Part shown: in pieces, positions 18,379 to 27,069 of the stretch | Layout of the letters: every line of letters begins with the position of its first letter | How positions within the stretch are numbered: the stretch's first letter is position 1 | DNA from: Paenibacillus campinasensis | Lineage (GTDB): Bacteria; Bacillota; Bacilli; Paenibacillales; Paenibacillaceae | Assembly: GCF_002272015.1 (NCBI RefSeq) | Contig: NZ_NPBY01000036.1 | Span: 1-64,000 of the forward strand | Reading direction: 5' to 3' | Length of the DNA stretch: 64,000 bases | The notes under the pieces: model-generated | Database searches by the model: none | The model's input: the letters and a program-made list of their open reading frames with translations, nothing else | What the model was told of the DNA's origin: nothing | Made by a program: the position numbers and the translations under genes

Positions 18379-18852
18379 TTCGATTTTGCCCGTGGATGTG
18401 GTCCATGCCTGGAAAGGAAGCAGCCGTTCATCCATGTGCAGCTGCTGCATCGGAATCGAGCGTTTCTCCATCGGCAAAGCGATTTCATCGTATATAAACT
18501 TATCGTCAAAGCCGATATTGGCTGCGTCCTGCTGGGTGCATGCATAATATACGGCATCCGGCCGGGACCAGTAGATCGCTCCGATACACATCGGGCACGG
18601 CTCACAGCTGGTATAGATCGTACATCCCTCCAGCTGATAATGGTTCAGATGCTGGCAGGCTTCGCGGATCGCCTGCACCTCGGCGTGCGCGGTCGGGTCA
18701 TTTCGCGAAGTGACCAGATTCCGGCCTCTCCCGATAATTTCTCCGTCCTTTACAACGATCGCGCCAAACGGGCCGCCTTCGGTGTTCAGCACATTATGAT
18801 GCGCCTCCCGGATAGCTACACTCATCCAGTATTCATGATTTTTCTCCGTCAT
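18373..18852 (-). CDS. guaD: Guanine deaminase (cytidine-deaminase fold)
   Basis: Converts guanine to xanthine and ammonia in purine salvage. 159 residues from the ATG at 18852, preceded by GGGGG. Zinc ligands are His56 and the catalytic Glu58 is in PTAHAEVQ; Cys83 and Cys86 are in TSCEPCPMC. The C-terminal PFQAW...KIEY tail, which swaps between subunits in B. subtilis GuaD, is present and separates it from tRNA adenosine deaminases. A longer reading to 18945 adds an unconserved extension. Monocistronic. Confidence 0.88.
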   Translation of the reverse strand: MTEKNHEYWMSVAIREAHHNVLNTEGGPFGAIVVKDGEIIGRGRNLVTSRNDPTAHAEVQAIREACQHLNHYQLEGCTIYTSCEPCPMCIGAIYWSRPDAVYYACTQQDAANIGFDDKFIYDEIALPMEKRSIPMQQLHMDERLLPFQAWTTSTGKIEY

Positions 18853-19102
18853 CAGCAACAAGCCCCCTTCGGATTTTGCTGGCGTCCTGATTATATTCAA
18901 GGACCCTTCATAATATAAATGTCTATTTATTATATATGATTTCAAGGCGCCATGACCTCCGGTTCTTGTATCCAGAAGTTGCTGCCTCGATCTTGGCCGC
19001 TTGGAATTATCTTAATTTCCTATATTCACCTTATACTGGTTATCATGTACGATGAAGTTAAAGCAAAGCTGCAAGCAGATGATTCGTAGAGGGGTGTGAA
19101 CC

Positions 19103-19951
19103 TTGATGGAGCAGAAGATTGCCGTGATGATCGTTCATGGTTTGGGAAGACAGAAGGAAAATTATGCAGAACGACTCATCCGTAAATTAAGCGAAGCGTT
19201 TGCCGAAGCTTCCGGACTTTCTACCGACCAGCTTGCCATTGAAGCCGTTCACTGGGCTCATGTGTTTGCGGAGCGAGAAGAACAGTTATTCCAGGATATC
19301 GTCACATCCTACCGTCTGCGGTACCGCTGGCTGCGCCGCATTGTCATCCACTACTTGGCAGATGCGGTTGCTTACCAGCCGGTAGAGGGTGACGCACAGA
19401 ACTATGAAGAGGTTCACAGCACGCTTAGCGCCGCCCTGCACCGCTTGTCGCTGGCAGCCGGTCCGACTGCACCGCTATGCGTCATTTCCCACAGCCTCGG
19501 CACGGTGATTGCCAGCAATTTCTTCTATGATTTACAGTTCTCTTCCCGCGGGAAACGTCTGGTCATCAACCCGGAGGCGCCGATTGAGAATGGGGAAACC
19601 CTCGCTTTCTTCTATTCCCTCGGCACGACACTGCCTTTATGGAGCTTGCGCTACCGGGATTTCGACCAGCCGATCCGCGTTCCTTCCGATCACCTGAAGC
19701 TGCATCATCGCAGGCTCGAAGGCGAGTGGATCAATTTCTATGATAAAGACGATATATTAGGCTATCCGCTTCAAGGGGTGGACCCTGCCTATAAAGAAAC
19801 GGTGCGCAAGGACGTCGATGTCAATGCCGGCCATTGGCTGACAAGCTGGAATCCGCTGTCCCACAGAGGCTACTTCTCCAACCCGACCATTATCCGCCAC
19901 ATCTCCTCGACGCTGGCAGCGGCATGGAACAAGGTGAATTACAAACGTTAA
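19103..19951 (+). CDS. Alpha/beta-hydrolase-fold protein of unknown function
   Basis: 282 residues. The N-terminal VMIVHGLGRQKENY gives a beta-strand plus HG oxyanion-type motif. VISHSLGTVIASNFFYD near residue 135 is a GXSXG-like nucleophile elbow (SHSLG) with a plausible catalytic Ser. A His near the C-terminus (NAGHWLTSWNP) could complete the triad. No signal peptide, so probably cytoplasmic. The start may be TTG 19103 or the adjacent ATG 19106, both behind AGAGGGGTG. It stands alone, divergent from guaD and convergent with the nitroreductase. Substrate unknown; a lipase/esterase or a non-catalytic role are both possible. Confidence 0.7.
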   Translation: MMEQKIAVMIVHGLGRQKENYAERLIRKLSEAFAEASGLSTDQLAIEAVHWAHVFAEREEQLFQDIVTSYRLRYRWLRRIVIHYLADAVAYQPVEGDAQNYEEVHSTLSAALHRLSLAAGPTAPLCVISHSLGTVIASNFFYDLQFSSRGKRLVINPEAPIENGETLAFFYSLGTTLPLWSLRYRDFDQPIRVPSDHLKLHHRRLEGEWINFYDKDDILGYPLQGVDPAYKETVRKDVDVNAGHWLTSWNPLSHRGYFSNPTIIRHISSTLAAAWNKVNYKR

Positions 19952-20021
19952 GCTAAGCCTTGGAACAGCACGATAAGATGACCAGCTTGGTTGAATGCTC
20001 TTCAGCCTGGATTCATATCAC

Positions 20022-20046
20022 AAAAAAAAGGAGGCCAAGGCCTCCC
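20022..20046 (-). terminator. Intrinsic terminator of nitroreductase gene
   Basis: Minus-strand GGAGGCC-TT-GGCCTCC followed by eight T residues, 8 nt beyond the stop codon. Confidence 0.85.
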
Positions 20047-20054
20047 CTGCAGAA

Positions 20055-20696
20055 TCATGATTTCATTTCATTCCAGGATATTACGTCTTCCAGCGGAAGT
20101 CTCACCGTAGGACGGGCTGGCGATGCTGCCTTTCCGACCGCAATCAGCATGACGCTGCGATAATGTTCTGGAATATTGAATTCTTCAACAAATTGCTCCT
20201 TGTTGTAGCCGCCCATCGGCACCGTATCGTAACCTCTTGCCTTCGCCGACAGCATCAGCTGCATCGAAGCCAGACCTGCATCCACATCGATGATGCTGTT
20301 CTTGACCTCATCACTCATGTTGGCATACCCATTGCTCGCGACCTGAATAAAACGCTCCTTGATCTCTTCGGTCATAAAGCCGGCTTCAAAGGACATGTTG
20401 TAGATCTTTTCCCCTTGTTCATACCATCTCAAGTCCCCGAGAACTGCAATGACAGCCGAAGCATCCAGCACTTGCTGCTGGTTGTTCGCAATCGGATGCA
20501 GCTTCTCCTTCAACGCCTGATCGTCGATGACAAGAAAACGCCAAGGCTGCAAATTGCTGGAGGACGGAGCAAGTGTTGCGTCCTTCAGAATCTCCTCCAT
20601 TTCCTCTCTTGAAATCTTCACCGATGGATCATAATGGCGAACCGAGTGACGCTCGCGAACAACGGTATGAAAATCTTGAATGGCCAGCATGGACAT
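20055..20696 (-). CDS. Nitroreductase-family FMN oxidoreductase
   Basis: About 213 residues; FMN-dependent NAD(P)H oxidoreductase of the YdgI/YodC type. Family segments: RHSVRHYDPS near the N-terminus (FMN phosphate contacts), ATLAPSSSNLQPWRFLV, and the late GYDTVPMGGY segment that lines the flavin site. GGAGGG precedes two consecutive ATG codons (20699 and 20696); the second has better spacing. An Rrf2 regulator gene lies 96 nt upstream on the same strand, which suggests control in response to electrophilic or nitrosative stress. The physiological electron acceptor is unknown. Confidence 0.9.
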   Translation of the reverse strand: MSMLAIQDFHTVVRERHSVRHYDPSVKISREEMEEILKDATLAPSSSNLQPWRFLVIDDQALKEKLHPIANNQQQVLDASAVIAVLGDLRWYEQGEKIYNMSFEAGFMTEEIKERFIQVASNGYANMSDEVKNSIIDVDAGLASMQLMLSAKARGYDTVPMGGYNKEQFVEEFNIPEHYRSVMLIAVGKAASPARPTVRLPLEDVISWNEMKS

Positions 20697-20795
20697 CATC
20701 TTTCCCTCCTGCATACTTATATTTTCTATAGTCTGAAATTCCATGAAGTTAACTGTGGTGATTCATGCACAGTATAAGGCAGGCAAGAGCGATTG

Positions 20796-21272
20796 TCAAT
20801 CCTCTTGCTGGTCCGATTTCGTTTTTTCCGCAATGTCGGCAATGGTACGGGCGCTCAGCACCTGCAGCATGCTCTCTTCCAAGTCGGATATCACATCCGA
20901 GAACGCACATTTGATTCGCTCTCCAAAGTGATGCTCTCCCGCTGCATCCAGCATGCCGGCACTGATGTGGCTGTGAATGTGCAGCGCGTTATAAACATCG
21001 GCCAGCGAGATGCTGTCGGCGCTTCGGATCAGGCGGTAGCCGCCGTCTCGGCCTTCCCTGGATTCAATGATATTCTCCTGGGCAAGCGCCTTGAGAATAC
21101 GCCGGAGAACCGTCGGCTCAGACTGCAAATAAAGCGCCAGGTCGCCGCTTGAGCATTTTCCGGAATGCTTCTCAAGCGCGACCAGTGCTTGCAGCGCCAG
21201 GCTGAAGTTTTTATAACTGGATTGACAGGACGCCGCCGATTTGCCGACCGCTCCATCCTTTCCGATGTTCAT
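20796..21272 (-). CDS. Rrf2-family transcription regulator
   Basis: 158 residues with an N-terminal winged helix-turn-helix (FSLALQALVALEKHSG, then SGDLALYLQSEPTVLRRIL) and the wing signature ESREGRDGGYRL. The three-cysteine Fe-S cluster set of IscR/NsrR, around residues 90-106, is absent; Cys16, Cys40 and Cys122 are scattered. It therefore resembles the YwnA-type non-cluster members. ATG follows AAGGGGGC. It lies just upstream of the nitroreductase and probably regulates it. Confidence 0.9.
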   Translation of the reverse strand: MNIGKDGAVGKSAASCQSSYKNFSLALQALVALEKHSGKCSSGDLALYLQSEPTVLRRILKALAQENIIESREGRDGGYRLIRSADSISLADVYNALHIHSHISAGMLDAAGEHHFGERIKCAFSDVISDLEESMLQVLSARTIADIAEKTKSDQQED

Positions 21273-21421
21273 GTAACCGCCCCCTTGCTTGCTCTTCCGT
21301 ATTGTAACGCAAACGTCCGGAAAGCTTCAAGCATGGAAACGCGGATCCTCATTAGTGAACGGGAGTGAATCTCCAGCGTCTCCCTGTAGAACCTGTAGAA
21401 TGGGATCCACGCCAACGCTTA

Positions 21422-22471
21422 TCAGCCTCGCGGCTGGCCCATGAATTCTGAAATTTTCACTTTTCTTCCTGTTCTCGCACTCTCAAGTGCTCCAAGTACC
21501 ATCGCCATGCTGTAAATGTTGTCGCTGCCGTCCGTTTCCGGCTTCGTGCCAGCCTCCAGGGAAGCAAACATATTTTCCAGACAGCCATGGTGCCCGGTCT
21601 TGCTCATCTCCGGGATGATGCCCTGCACCCGTTCCAGCTTGCGCGAAAACTGACCCGCACCCTCTTGATCTGCCACCACTTCTGCATACACCTCTTCAAA
21701 GCCGTTCCAGATCGCCGTTCCCTTCGACCCGGTGACGCGCCAGGCCGCTTCCCAGGATGTCTGCGCTCCCTCAGCGCACCAAGAACCCCGGTAGTTGAAG
21801 ACGGTGCCGTCCGACATCTCAAAAATACATACGGCCATCGCATTGCCTGCATACCAGGAGCCCGGAGGGTTAAATTCCTGGCAGTACACCGTTTCCGGAT
21901 TCGCCCCACTCAGAAAGCGGGCTTGATCGAAGGTATGGATCGCCATATCGAGCAAGAGCGGACTCTCCATCGCTTCCCGGAACCCGCCAAAATGTGGGCC
22001 CAGGAAAAAGTCGGCGCCTATAAAGCCCGGCTGCCCGATCGCCCCGCTCTGGATCAAGTCCTTGTAAGCGCGGATGCGTGGATCAAAGCGGCGGTTCTGC
22101 ATCACCGCATGGGTTCTGCCCTCGCGGCTTGCCAGTTCCACGATCTCCAGGCATTGATCCATCGACTCGGCCAGCGGCTTTTCGCTGAATACATGACAGC
22201 CGTGAGATAATGCAGCCCGGCTAATATGGTAATGGCTTGCAGGCACCGTAATATCAAATACGATGTCCGGGCTGGTGGAAGCAAGCGCTTCCTCTATATT
22301 CGAAAATACAGGGCAGCTCAGGCCATGCCTTTCCGCCATCGCCCGGGCTGTCGCTTCATACAAGTCCACTAGTCCGATAATGTGCGCATCTTCTCTTTCT
22401 TTTACGTACTCCACCCACAGGTTAGACATGCTTCCGCAACCTGCAATCAGAATGCTGTAACGTTTCCCCAT
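21422..22471 (-). CDS. Gfo/Idh/MocA-family oxidoreductase
   Basis: 349 residues. N-terminal Rossmann fold (YSILIAGCGSMS) binds NAD(P); EKPLAESMDQCLEIV carries the conserved catalytic-site EKP motif at about residue 95; the C-terminal alpha/beta domain has the LLLDMAIHTFDQARFL segment with the His/Asp characteristic of sugar and inositol dehydrogenases. It is divergent from an AraC regulator, a common arrangement for sugar-derivative catabolism. Substrate not predictable. Confidence 0.88.
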   Translation of the reverse strand: MGKRYSILIAGCGSMSNLWVEYVKEREDAHIIGLVDLYEATARAMAERHGLSCPVFSNIEEALASTSPDIVFDITVPASHYHISRAALSHGCHVFSEKPLAESMDQCLEIVELASREGRTHAVMQNRRFDPRIRAYKDLIQSGAIGQPGFIGADFFLGPHFGGFREAMESPLLLDMAIHTFDQARFLSGANPETVYCQEFNPPGSWYAGNAMAVCIFEMSDGTVFNYRGSWCAEGAQTSWEAAWRVTGSKGTAIWNGFEEVYAEVVADQEGAGQFSRKLERVQGIIPEMSKTGHHGCLENMFASLEAGTKPETDGSDNIYSMAMVLGALESARTGRKVKISEFMGQPRG

Positions 22472-22677
22472 CTGCCTCGCTCCTTATCATACGAATGTAT
22501 GCTCATCCCGAGTGGTTGCGCCTCACGGCCCACTCTTCACTTTGGGTTGATATCTCTCCGATATTGTCTTACTGTAGGAAGTAAGCAACTTCATTATAAT
22601 TGCAGTTTCACCGTATTTCTCTACCCAACCTTGTCATTTACCACTCAAATCTTGCGCTTGAGAAAGAGGTGTTGAGA

Positions 22678-23583
22678 TTGTCCAATCCGAAAGAGCTTCA
22701 TGAGAATACAAGGCTGGATTATAAAGCCTACCCCTTTCAGCTATTCCGCAACGAGGTATACCAGGCAGCCGCCAAAGACTGCGTGCTCTACCTCCACTGG
22801 CATGAGCATGCCGAGATCATCCTGATGCGGGAAGGCCGGGCTGTGTTTCATATCGATAGCGCTCCACATACGCTGATAGCCGGAGAGATTCTGATGATTC
22901 CGGGAGGGAGCCTGCATGTCGGCTACGCACTGGATGAAGGGGCTGTCCGCTTCGACTGTGTCGTGCTGAATCCGTCGTTGTTCAATGATTATATGCATGA
23001 TCCGGTTCACGCCCAGTATGTTGCCCCGTTTCTGGAGGGGCGCGTGCGTTTCCCCGCCAAGCCAGCGGATATTGACCCGGCCTGCCGCGATGCTTACGCG
23101 CTCGTTCACGAGGTGATTGAGGAGCTTGCTCATCGGCCTCCGGCTTTCCAGCTCATTGCCAAGTCCAAGCTGCATGCTTTTTTTGCCTTGATGGCACGCA
23201 CATTCCTCCCCGACCAGCTGGCCGGCAAAGCAGAGGAAGCGTATTTTCCCGGACGTGAGCTGTTCAAGCAGCTGATCCGCCGGATCGAAGCGCGGCCATG
23301 CGACCGCATGTCGGTGGAAGAAGCTGCCGCTCAGGTCGGATTAAGCCCTTTTCATTTCTGCAAAATGTTCAAGCGGCTTACCGGTCGCACGTATGTGGAT
23401 TATGTAAATCTGCTGCGAATGAATGAGGCGCAGCGCTTGCTTCGCGAGCAGCGCTGGACCATTACCGAAATCGCCAGCCATGTAGGCTGCGGCAACCCGA
23501 ATTACTTTACCAAGCTGTACAAGCAATACAAAGGGATGACCCCCTCTCAGGCCCGTTCCGAAGCGGCCCGGAACGGTCGCTGA
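22678..23583 (+). CDS. AraC-family transcription regulator
   Basis: About 301 residues from a TTG at 22678, which follows AAGAGGTG with 6-nt spacing; no ATG with a ribosome binding site is available. Residues 20-130 form a cupin ligand domain (LHWHEHAEIILM, then ILMIPGGSLHVG). The C-terminal 100 residues contain two helix-turn-helices (SVEEAAAQVGLSPFHFCKMF and ITEIASHVGCGNPNYFTKLY). It is divergent from the Gfo/Idh/MocA gene and probably controls it in response to a sugar. Confidence 0.88.
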   Translation: MSNPKELHENTRLDYKAYPFQLFRNEVYQAAAKDCVLYLHWHEHAEIILMREGRAVFHIDSAPHTLIAGEILMIPGGSLHVGYALDEGAVRFDCVVLNPSLFNDYMHDPVHAQYVAPFLEGRVRFPAKPADIDPACRDAYALVHEVIEELAHRPPAFQLIAKSKLHAFFALMARTFLPDQLAGKAEEAYFPGRELFKQLIRRIEARPCDRMSVEEAAAQVGLSPFHFCKMFKRLTGRTYVDYVNLLRMNEAQRLLREQRWTITEIASHVGCGNPNYFTKLYKQYKGMTPSQARSEAARNGR

Positions 23584-23687
23584 ACATCCCGGTTCCGGTT
23601 AGAGTCCTCGTCCAATTTCGCATCTCATCTGGTGAGCGGAGCCCTTCCATTTGAACGATGGAATGGAGAAGCTAAGTACAGATTACG

Positions 23688-23729
23688 TGGGAAGATGATC
23701 GAAGTGACTGATATCGTCTTCCCTTTTCT
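23688..23729 (+). terminator. Intrinsic terminator downstream of AraC gene
   Basis: GGGAAGATGAT pairs with ATATCGTCTTCCC, followed by TTTTC. Within the 364-bp gap 23584-23947 this and the next terminator are the only structures seen; the remainder looks featureless and is locally AT-rich. Confidence 0.65.
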
Positions 23730-23877
23730 ATTATGAATTTTTCATATAATGATATATTCATATTCATATATATGACGATACTGCAGCTCTTTTATGCTAA
23801 TGTGGCCGTCAGGCGGCGCCTTAGCTCGATCAGAGGGTTCCTTCATCCTCAGTCTTCGCGTCTCGTCTACCACCATG

Positions 23878-23921
23878 CAAAAAAACCTTGGAGCCCTCCA
23901 ATGAAGGGAATCCAAGGTTTG
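23878..23921 (-). terminator. Intrinsic terminator of MATE gene
   Basis: Minus-strand AAACCTTGGA(TTCCCT) pairs with (AGGGC)TCCAAGGTTT, followed by TTTTTGC. Confidence 0.85.
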
Positions 23922-23947
23922 TGATTATTCTCAGCAAATCGCTCTCC

Positions 23948-25306
23948 TCAGGCCTGGATGGGAATCGGCTGCGCTTTTGATTTCGCTTCGAGCTTTCGGA
24001 TGCTCATGTAATACGCGATGCCCAGCGGGATACAGGCCCCGAGCCAGGCCAGCGGATTGGCGAGACACGCGCCCAGAAACCCAATCTGCTCGGTCAGGAA
24101 AATCGCGGCGACCACCCGCATTACCAGCTCCATAATCCCGGCTACGGTCGGAACAAAGCTCTGTCCAAGCCCCTGAAGGGTGAACCGGTAAATGAACAGC
24201 AAGGACAGAATCAGATACGTACTGCCATTGGATACGAAGTACAGCCAAGTCAGCGACAGAATCTCCTCCTCGCCGCTGCCAACGAACAGCGTCGCTGCCC
24301 CGTTGCCAAAGAGAATGAGCACCAAACCAATCACGATGCTGAATACGCCGGAGAGGATAATACATTGTCTAACCCCGAGACGAATCCGATTAATATTTCC
24401 CGCCCCGTAGTTCTGCGCCGTATAGGTGGCCATCGTCACCCCGAAAGAGTTCATCGGCATGACAGCCAGCATATCAATCTTCTGCGCCGCCGTATACGCA
24501 GCAACCGAAGCGGCGCCGAGACCGTTAAGCGTAATCTGTAAAATGATGGCCCCAATCGCAATGATGGAAGCTTGGAAGCCCATAGGCAGGCCGATGTTCA
24601 TATGCTCGCGCAGACTTTTCCAGCCCGGCTTCCAATTCGCATTTTTAAACTGCAGCAACGGCACCTTTTTCTGAATATAGATCAGACACATGAAGCTGGC
24701 CAGCAGCTGAGCAAGCACAGTCGCAAGCCCAGCCCCGGCTACTCCCATGCGAAATACCAGAATAAACACCAGATCCAGCACGATGTTAACGACACTGGCA
24801 AAGATCAAAATATAGAGCGGCGTGCGGCTGTCGCCCAGCCCCCGAAGCAAATTGGACAACAGGTTGAACAGCACTGCCGCACCGAGTCCGAAGTTGATGA
24901 CAATCAGGTAATCGTATGCATCATCCAAAATTTCCGCCGGCGTGTTCATCATGACCAGCACAGGCTTGGTAAAAATGACGCTAAGCACGGTCAGCACCAC
25001 CGTAAAGACGAGGCTGATCAATGCGCTTGCGCCTACGCTTTTTCGGATGCCTTCAATATCTCCCGCACCAAATCGCTGGGCAGTAACGATGGACAGCCCC
25101 GCCGTCATCCCCATGACAAAACCGAGCACAAAAAACATAATGCTGCCCGTCGAGCCTACAGCCGCCAAAGCATTAACCCCGATCGTCCTTCCGACAATAA
25201 AGGTATCGGCCATGTTGTAGAACTGCTGAAACAAGTTTCCGATCAGGAGCGGCAGTGTAAAAGCAATGATCAGTTTGACCGGGCTCCCTTGGGTTAAGTC
25301 TCTCAT
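23948..25306 (-). CDS. MATE-family efflux transporter
   Basis: 452 residues, twelve predicted transmembrane helices in two six-helix halves. It starts MRDLTQGSPVKLIIAFTLPL, typical of the NorM/DinF-like Firmicute branch, with NMADTFIVG in helix 2 and GDSRTPLYILI in the first half. Uses Na+ or H+ to export cationic or hydrophobic compounds. A promoter is seen upstream (TTGATC, 16 bp, TAATAT). Substrate unknown. Confidence 0.92.
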   Translation of the reverse strand: MRDLTQGSPVKLIIAFTLPLLIGNLFQQFYNMADTFIVGRTIGVNALAAVGSTGSIMFFVLGFVMGMTAGLSIVTAQRFGAGDIEGIRKSVGASALISLVFTVVLTVLSVIFTKPVLVMMNTPAEILDDAYDYLIVINFGLGAAVLFNLLSNLLRGLGDSRTPLYILIFASVVNIVLDLVFILVFRMGVAGAGLATVLAQLLASFMCLIYIQKKVPLLQFKNANWKPGWKSLREHMNIGLPMGFQASIIAIGAIILQITLNGLGAASVAAYTAAQKIDMLAVMPMNSFGVTMATYTAQNYGAGNINRIRLGVRQCIILSGVFSIVIGLVLILFGNGAATLFVGSGEEEILSLTWLYFVSNGSTYLILSLLFIYRFTLQGLGQSFVPTVAGIMELVMRVVAAIFLTEQIGFLGACLANPLAWLGACIPLGIAYYMSIRKLEAKSKAQPIPIQA

Positions 25307-25359
25307 CCGATTTCTCCTATTATGTTATTCTCTAGTGCTTGCGGTCTCTATTTACTGCT

Positions 25360-25387
25360 ATATTATCATGAACCGTTGGATGATCAA
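25360..25387 (-). promoter_or_regulatory. Candidate sigma-A promoter of MATE gene
   Basis: On the minus strand TTGATC (25387-25382) and TAATAT (25365-25360), spacing 16 bp, about 55 nt upstream of the start codon. Confidence 0.5.
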
Positions 25388-25414
25388 CATAAATTTTTGT
25401 TCGATTTCGCACCG

Positions 25415-25457
25415 AGGGCCGGAAGCCTCGTTCACAACCCCTGAGACTTCCGGCCCT
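25415..25457 (-). terminator. Hairpin downstream of purT
   Basis: AGGGCCGGAAG and CTTCCGGCCCT form an 11-bp GC-rich stem just past the purT stop codon. No T-run follows, so it may act as a weak or factor-dependent terminator or an mRNA 3' stabiliser. Confidence 0.5.
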
Positions 25458-25466
25458 ACCGGATGT

Positions 25467-26627
25467 TTATGCCTGCTCCACTACAAGACCCGCCAGTGCC
25501 TGAGCGGCCCGCTCACGCGCTTGCTCGGTCGTCTCGCCTGTCGATAAGGCCACCGCGACCCGGCGGCCCACCTTCGTTACAGGCTTGCCAAAAATTCGCA
25601 CCTGCGTGCCGGGAACGGCCAGCGCCTTGTCCACGCCACAAATCGCATAATTATCCAGCTCCTCCGGCGCCTTCAGCGGCCGGCTCGCACCTGGCGCCAC
25701 GAGTTCAATCTCCGGAACCGGAAAGCCGAGAATCGCGCGAACATGCAGCGCAAATTCGGACAGATTCTGACTTGCCAGTGTCACCAGGCCCGTATCGTGC
25801 GGACGCGGAGACACTTCGCTGAAGTAGACCTTATCTTCGGCCAGAAACAGCTCAACGCCAAACAAGCCGTACCCGCCCAGCTCATCGGTAATCGCTCTTG
25901 CTATCGATTTCGCTTCTTCGAGCTGTCGTTCGCTCATCGGATGAGGCTGCCATGATTCGATGTAGTCCCCGTTTTCCTGGATATGACCTATCGGCGGACA
26001 GAAACTGGTTCCGCTCACGGAGCGGACGGTCAGCAATGTAATTTCCGACTGAAACCGAATGAATTCCTCAATGATGACACGCCCGTTCTGAACCCGGCCG
26101 CCTTCCATTGCAATTTCCCAGCATGTCCGGATATCCTTCTCGCTCCGGCAGACGCTTTGTCCTTTGCCCGAAGAGCTCATCAGCGGTTTGATAACACACG
26201 GATAGCCCATTTCACGAACGGCCTGCTCAAACTCAGCGTACGTATCGGCAAAGCGATACCCGGCCGTAGGCAGCCCCAGCTGCTCCGCCGCCAGACGGCG
26301 TATCCCTTCACGGTCCATCGTCAGCTTGGCCGCTCGCGCAGTCGGGATGACGCGGAAGCCTTCCTCCTCCAGCTTCACCAGCTCGGATGTGGCCAACGCT
26401 TCGATCTCGGGCACGATCAGATCGGGCTGCTCGCGTTCAATGACCTCCCTCAGCTTCCCGGCATCCAGCATGTCAATCACCACATGACGATGAGCTACCT
26501 GCATCGCCGGCGCACCTTCGTAACGGTCGACCGCGATCGTCTCCACACCCAATCTTTGCGCTTCAATCAACACTTCTTTGCCAAGCTCGCCAGAGCCGAG
26601 CAGCAGCAGTTTCTTCGTTTTGAACAT
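25467..26627 (-). CDS. purT: Formate-dependent phosphoribosylglycinamide formyltransferase
   Basis: ATP-grasp enzyme of purine synthesis that formylates GAR using formate and ATP instead of formyl-tetrahydrofolate. 386 residues. N-terminal [13 protein letters not shown] and ATP-grasp loop SSSGKGQS near residue 160; the metal-binding [22 protein letters not shown] segment near 270-290 is a PurT signature that separates it from PurK. It is monocistronic behind a ZTP riboswitch. That matches its role: ZTP accumulates when one-carbon supply limits purine synthesis, and PurT bypasses the folate-dependent step. Confidence 0.96.
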   Translation of the reverse strand: MFKTKKLLLLGSGELGKEVLIEAQRLGVETIAVDRYEGAPAMQVAHRHVVIDMLDAGKLREVIEREQPDLIVPEIEALATSELVKLEEEGFRVIPTARAAKLTMDREGIRRLAAEQLGLPTAGYRFADTYAEFEQAVREMGYPCVIKPLMSSSGKGQSVCRSEKDIRTCWEIAMEGGRVQNGRVIIEEFIRFQSEITLLTVRSVSGTSFCPPIGHIQENGDYIESWQPHPMSERQLEEAKSIARAITDELGGYGLFGVELFLAEDKVYFSEVSPRPHDTGLVTLASQNLSEFALHVRAILGFPVPEIELVAPGASRPLKAPEELDNYAICGVDKALAVPGTQVRIFGKPVTKVGRRVAVALSTGETTEQARERAAQALAGLVVEQA

Positions 26628-26684
26628 AAGGTTGCAGCTCTCCTTCTACTATGTAGTTTCCGCTTGTTATCATGGTTAAAGAAC

Positions 26685-26723
26685 AAAAAAAGGCAAGGGT
26701 ACCCAATGTCCCTTACCTTGCCC
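26685..26723 (-). terminator. Terminator of the ZTP riboswitch upstream of purT
   Basis: Minus-strand GGCAAGGTAAGGGAC and GTACCCTTGCC form a hairpin followed by seven T residues. Its 5' arm overlaps the CCTGGGCA end of the aptamer, so ligand binding should prevent termination. Confidence 0.88.
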
Positions 26724-26800
26724 AGGCGTACGGCTGCTCTAACCGGATGTGCTCCCTCATGGTTCCCCATGCTTCGCCAGTTACACATCGAGCTTGTCAT
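26716..26800 (-). promoter_or_regulatory. ZTP/ZMP riboswitch (pfl motif) controlling purT
   Basis: On the minus strand, P1 pairs GATGTG with CACATC. Inside is the conserved AACTGGCGAAG, then the CATGGGGAACCATG hairpin and GAGGGAG; after a linker comes GCCGTACGCCTGGGCA, the invariant 3' pfl element. This is the full pfl consensus in the right order. Confidence 0.95.
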
Positions 26801-26811
26801 TTGTCAGCAAC

Positions 26812-26840
26812 ATCATACTGAATATTTCATGAAATTGCAA
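26812..26840 (-). promoter_or_regulatory. Sigma-A promoter of purT transcript
   Basis: TTGCAA (26840-26835) and TATGAT (26817-26812) with 17-bp spacing on the minus strand, directly upstream of the ZTP aptamer. Confidence 0.7.
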
Positions 26841-26854
26841 TGATTGCGAAAATT

Positions 26855-26883
26855 TTGCCGCCAGCCATGAACGCTTATATAAT
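26855..26883 (+). promoter_or_regulatory. Sigma-A promoter of csaA transcript
   Basis: TTGCCG (26855-26860) and TATAAT (26878-26883), spacing 17 bp. It predicts a transcript start near 26890 and a 180-nt untranslated leader before csaA. Confidence 0.7.
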
Positions 26884-26888
26884 GGGGG

Positions 26889-27060
26889 AAGCGGAATCTT
26901 TGCCTGCAGGCTTAGCACCATTATCCCGTTTGATCAGGGGCATCCCTGAACTAAGGGAGGATAACTCCGCTAAGAGGCTGGAGAGCCACCATGCACTTAT
27001 TGAGCACTCAGGTGGTCTTGATCCTAAATTTAATTCTACTTATAGATCTTTAAGGGAGGC
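26889..27060 (+). promoter_or_regulatory. Structured 5' leader of csaA, unknown RNA element
   Basis: Nested pairing is possible: GCGGA with TCCGC as an outer stem, TTATCC with GGATAA inside it, and TCAGGG-GCA-TCCCTGA as the apical hairpin. Further down GGCT-GGAG-AGCC and CCACC...GGTGG stems follow. It has no T-box, S-box, glycine, TPP, FMN, lysine or cobalamin signature that I could see, and no terminator T-run. Pairings were found by eye only. Confidence 0.35.
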
Positions 27061-27069
27061 GTACGATCC

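Noticed and set aside
26889..27060. T-box leader for csaA
   Set aside because: The conserved T-box sequence (AGGGTGGNACCGCG type) and a terminator/antiterminator pair are not present; the ACTCAGGTGG stretch is only superficially similar.
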